This document shows positions 62,658-64,000 of a stretch of DNA of 64,000 bases, in pieces (the first letter of the stretch is position 1; the number at the start of each line of letters is the position of its first letter). Origin of the DNA: Erythrobacter aurantius (GTDB taxonomy: Bacteria; Pseudomonadota; Alphaproteobacteria; Sphingomonadales; Sphingomonadaceae); NCBI RefSeq assembly GCF_023823125.1, contig NZ_CP090949.1:1202001-1266000 (forward strand). The letters run 5' to 3'. The notes under the pieces were generated by a model. That model saw only the letters and a program-made list of their open reading frames with translations, was not told where the DNA came from and did no database searches. Position numbers and translations under genes: made by a program.

Positions 62658-62747
62658 GGGCGCGCCTTTAGCCGCAAACTGCCCTGCGCGCAAAGCAAGG
62701 AAGGGTGCGCCTTGTGCAACTTTTTCCTGCCGGGCAGAAGGGGCTGA

Positions 62748-63485
62748 ATGAAGATCGTTTTCTCACGCAAGGGTTTCGACAGCAGCGCGGGCGGCGGGCC
62801 TTCGCCGATCGTCGATGGCCGCCCTGTCAGCCTGCCGATCCCGGCGGGAACGGCCAGCACCACCAGCTATGGCGATCTGGGGCTGGGCGATCATGCCGTG
62901 CGGGCGAGCAAGGGGCGACTGGACGCGGCTGACCTGTGCCACCACGATCCGATGTTCCGCTCTGACGGCACCTGCGTCTTCGGCCAGCACAGCGCCGCGC
63001 AAACCCATCTCGAAGGGCAGGGCGTGGGCGTGGGTGATGTCTTCCTGTTCTTCGGCCTGTTTGCGGAGGAAGCAAGCGGGGAGCCGCATCACCGCATCTT
63101 CGGCTATCTGCGGGTCGAGGAAATCATCCCGCTATCCGCCGGAATACCGGCAGAACTGGTCGAAATGGCGCACCCGCATGCGCTGGCGATGCACAGCGCC
63201 AATGACGTGATCTGGCGCGGGGAAGGGCGCACCGCCACGCGCGCCAGCGATTTCCTGCGCCTGACGGTGCCCGGCGGCCCGCCCAGCCTGTGGCGACGGC
63301 CCGACTGGCTGAAGCGCGGGGGGCTGTCCTACCACGACCGCGCTGATCGCTGGATCAGGGGCGGCGACGGTGAAAAGCGGCTGCGCAGCGTCGCACGCGG
63401 CCAGGAATTTGTCGCCGATATCGGACGCAGGGCTGCACCGCGCGCATGGCTCGACAAGGTGCTTGCCGAAATCAGAGGGTCTTGA
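62748..63485 (+). CDS. Nmad3-like (nucleotide modification associated domain 3) protein
   Basis: 245 residues. It begins 'MKIVFSRKGFDSSAGGGPSP', which I recall as the opening of Nmad3 proteins, with 'DPMFRSDGTCVFGQHSAAQ' and 'GVGDVFLFFGLFAEE' following. Nmad domains were named from association with DNA or nucleotide modification genes, but the activity is unknown. No phage, restriction or modification gene is adjacent here. It diverges from the nucleotidyltransferase gene across 90 nt and overlaps the mmsB stop by 14 nt tail to tail. Confidence 0.6.
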   Translation: MKIVFSRKGFDSSAGGGPSPIVDGRPVSLPIPAGTASTTSYGDLGLGDHAVRASKGRLDAADLCHHDPMFRSDGTCVFGQHSAAQTHLEGQGVGVGDVFLFFGLFAEEASGEPHHRIFGYLRVEEIIPLSAGIPAELVEMAHPHALAMHSANDVIWRGEGRTATRASDFLRLTVPGGPPSLWRRPDWLKRGGLSYHDRADRWIRGGDGEKRLRSVARGQEFVADIGRRAAPRAWLDKVLAEIRGS

Positions 63486-64000
63486 TGATCCCGGAGAAAT
63501 CGAGCGCCGCGTTGTCCTCGGCGAATTCCTCGTAAATCTCGCGCGCGTGGGCGCCAAGCGGGGTGTTCGCTCCGGCTCCTTCGGCGGCTTCCATCGCCAA
63601 CCGCAAATCCTTGAGCATCAGCCCGGTCGCAAAGCCGCCCTGGTAATCCCTGTCTGCCGGGCTTTCCACGCCCACGCCCGGCATCGGTGTATAGGCGTTG
63701 AGCGACCAGTTGTAGCCCGAGCTTTGCGAGCTGATCTCGTAGAATTTCTGCGGATCAAGGCCGAGCTTCTGCGCCATCTTCATCGCTTCGGCGGTGCCGA
63801 TCATGGTGATGGCGAGCAGCATGTTGTTGCAGATTTTCGCGGTCTGCCCCGCACCCACCGCGCCTGCATGGATCACCGCCTTGCCCATCGCTTCGAGCAC
63901 GGGCTTTGCCGCGTCAAACGCGTGGACTTCGCCGCCGACCATGAAAGTCAGCGTGCCGCCCGCCGCCGCGGCAATGCCGCCGGACACGGGCGCGTCGACC
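63472..64000 (-). CDS. mmsB: 3-hydroxyisobutyrate dehydrogenase, C-terminal part (cut by window edge)
   Basis: About 175 residues from the window edge to the TGA at 63472. 'DAPVSGGIAAAAGGTLTFMVGG' (given in part) is the substrate-binding motif of the beta-hydroxyacid dehydrogenases, and 'GAGQTAKICNNMLL' carries the catalytic Lys. The remaining C-terminal helical domain ends '...LDFSGIIKTL', as in MmsB. It oxidises 3-hydroxyisobutyrate to methylmalonate semialdehyde in valine degradation. The N-terminal NAD domain lies outside the window. The gene is convergent with the Nmad3-like gene. Confidence 0.88.
   Translation of the reverse strand, partial: VDAPVSGGIAAAAGGTLTFMVGGEVHAFDAAKPVLEAMGKAVIHAGAVGAGQTAKICNNMLLAITMIGTAEAMKMAQKLGLDPQKFYEISSQSSGYNWSLNAYTPMPGVGVESPADRDYQGGFATGLMLKDLRLAMEAAEGAGANTPLGAHAREIYEEFAEDNAALDFSGIIKTL

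Noticed and set aside
1..64000. tRNA or rRNA genes
   Set aside because: No cloverleaf or conserved rRNA stretches were recognised in the gaps; a tRNAscan run would decide.

Overview
The window looks like chromosome of an alphaproteobacterium of the order Sphingomonadales, most likely family Erythrobacteraceae. The clues are high G+C, densely packed genes with many ATGA/GTGA overlaps, a large TonB-dependent receptor, a two-gene MetH under an ArsR-methyltransferase regulator, an alphaproteobacterial curli locus with CsgH, and a gene recognised as the divinyl (proto)chlorophyllide 8-vinyl reductase BciA. BciA points to an aerobic anoxygenic phototroph. This placement is inferred from gene content; no rRNA or tRNA gene was seen.

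Layout. 1-5058: the end of a TetR regulator and a convergent NodT/MacA/MacB-type efflux operon. 5345-17751: a LysR regulator, a TonB receptor, an M14 carboxypeptidase, an N-acyl-D-amino-acid deacylase, a DadA-type dehydrogenase, a fumarase/adenylosuccinate-lyase-superfamily lyase with a signal-like N-terminus, a DASS dicarboxylate transporter and an alpha/beta hydrolase. Two matching CATA-N9-TATG boxes, before the receptor and between dadA and the lyase, suggest one regulon. 17848-22262: a TPR lipoprotein, a Lys/Gly/Ser-repeat PEP-CTERM protein and a MidA-like methyltransferase-TPR-PhyH fusion. 22501-31051: a colinear run of a TIR-TolB-TPR protein, a small acidic lipoprotein, a secreted trypsin-like protease, a SLOG-like four-helix membrane protein, BciA and a sodium/solute symporter.

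31048-41876: a galactoside-use region. One strand carries GH36 alpha-galactosidase, GH42 beta-galactosidase, a Gfo/Idh/MocA oxidoreductase, an aldo/keto reductase and a TauD-like dioxygenase. The other carries a symporter, galT and galK. 41904-47557: a SahR-like regulator with a near-perfect palindrome at its start, metF, and metH as two genes. 47829-54563: a curli locus with csgF, csgG, a hairpin-rich leader, three curlin-repeat proteins, an unknown secreted protein with an apparent CTG start, and a CsgH-like chaperone. 54678-59466: a tandem glycine riboswitch and the glycine cleavage operon gcvT-gcvH-gcvPA-gcvPB. 59463-64000: a DUF6624-like protein, a polysaccharide flippase with a nucleotidyltransferase, an Nmad3-like protein and a partial 3-hydroxyisobutyrate dehydrogenase.

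The best candidates for undescribed biology are the LysR-linked export/D-amino-acid/lyase/DASS cluster, the TIR-protease-SLOG run, the structured leader between csgG and the curlins, and the methyltransferase-TPR-PhyH fusion. All are sequence-reading inferences without database searches.
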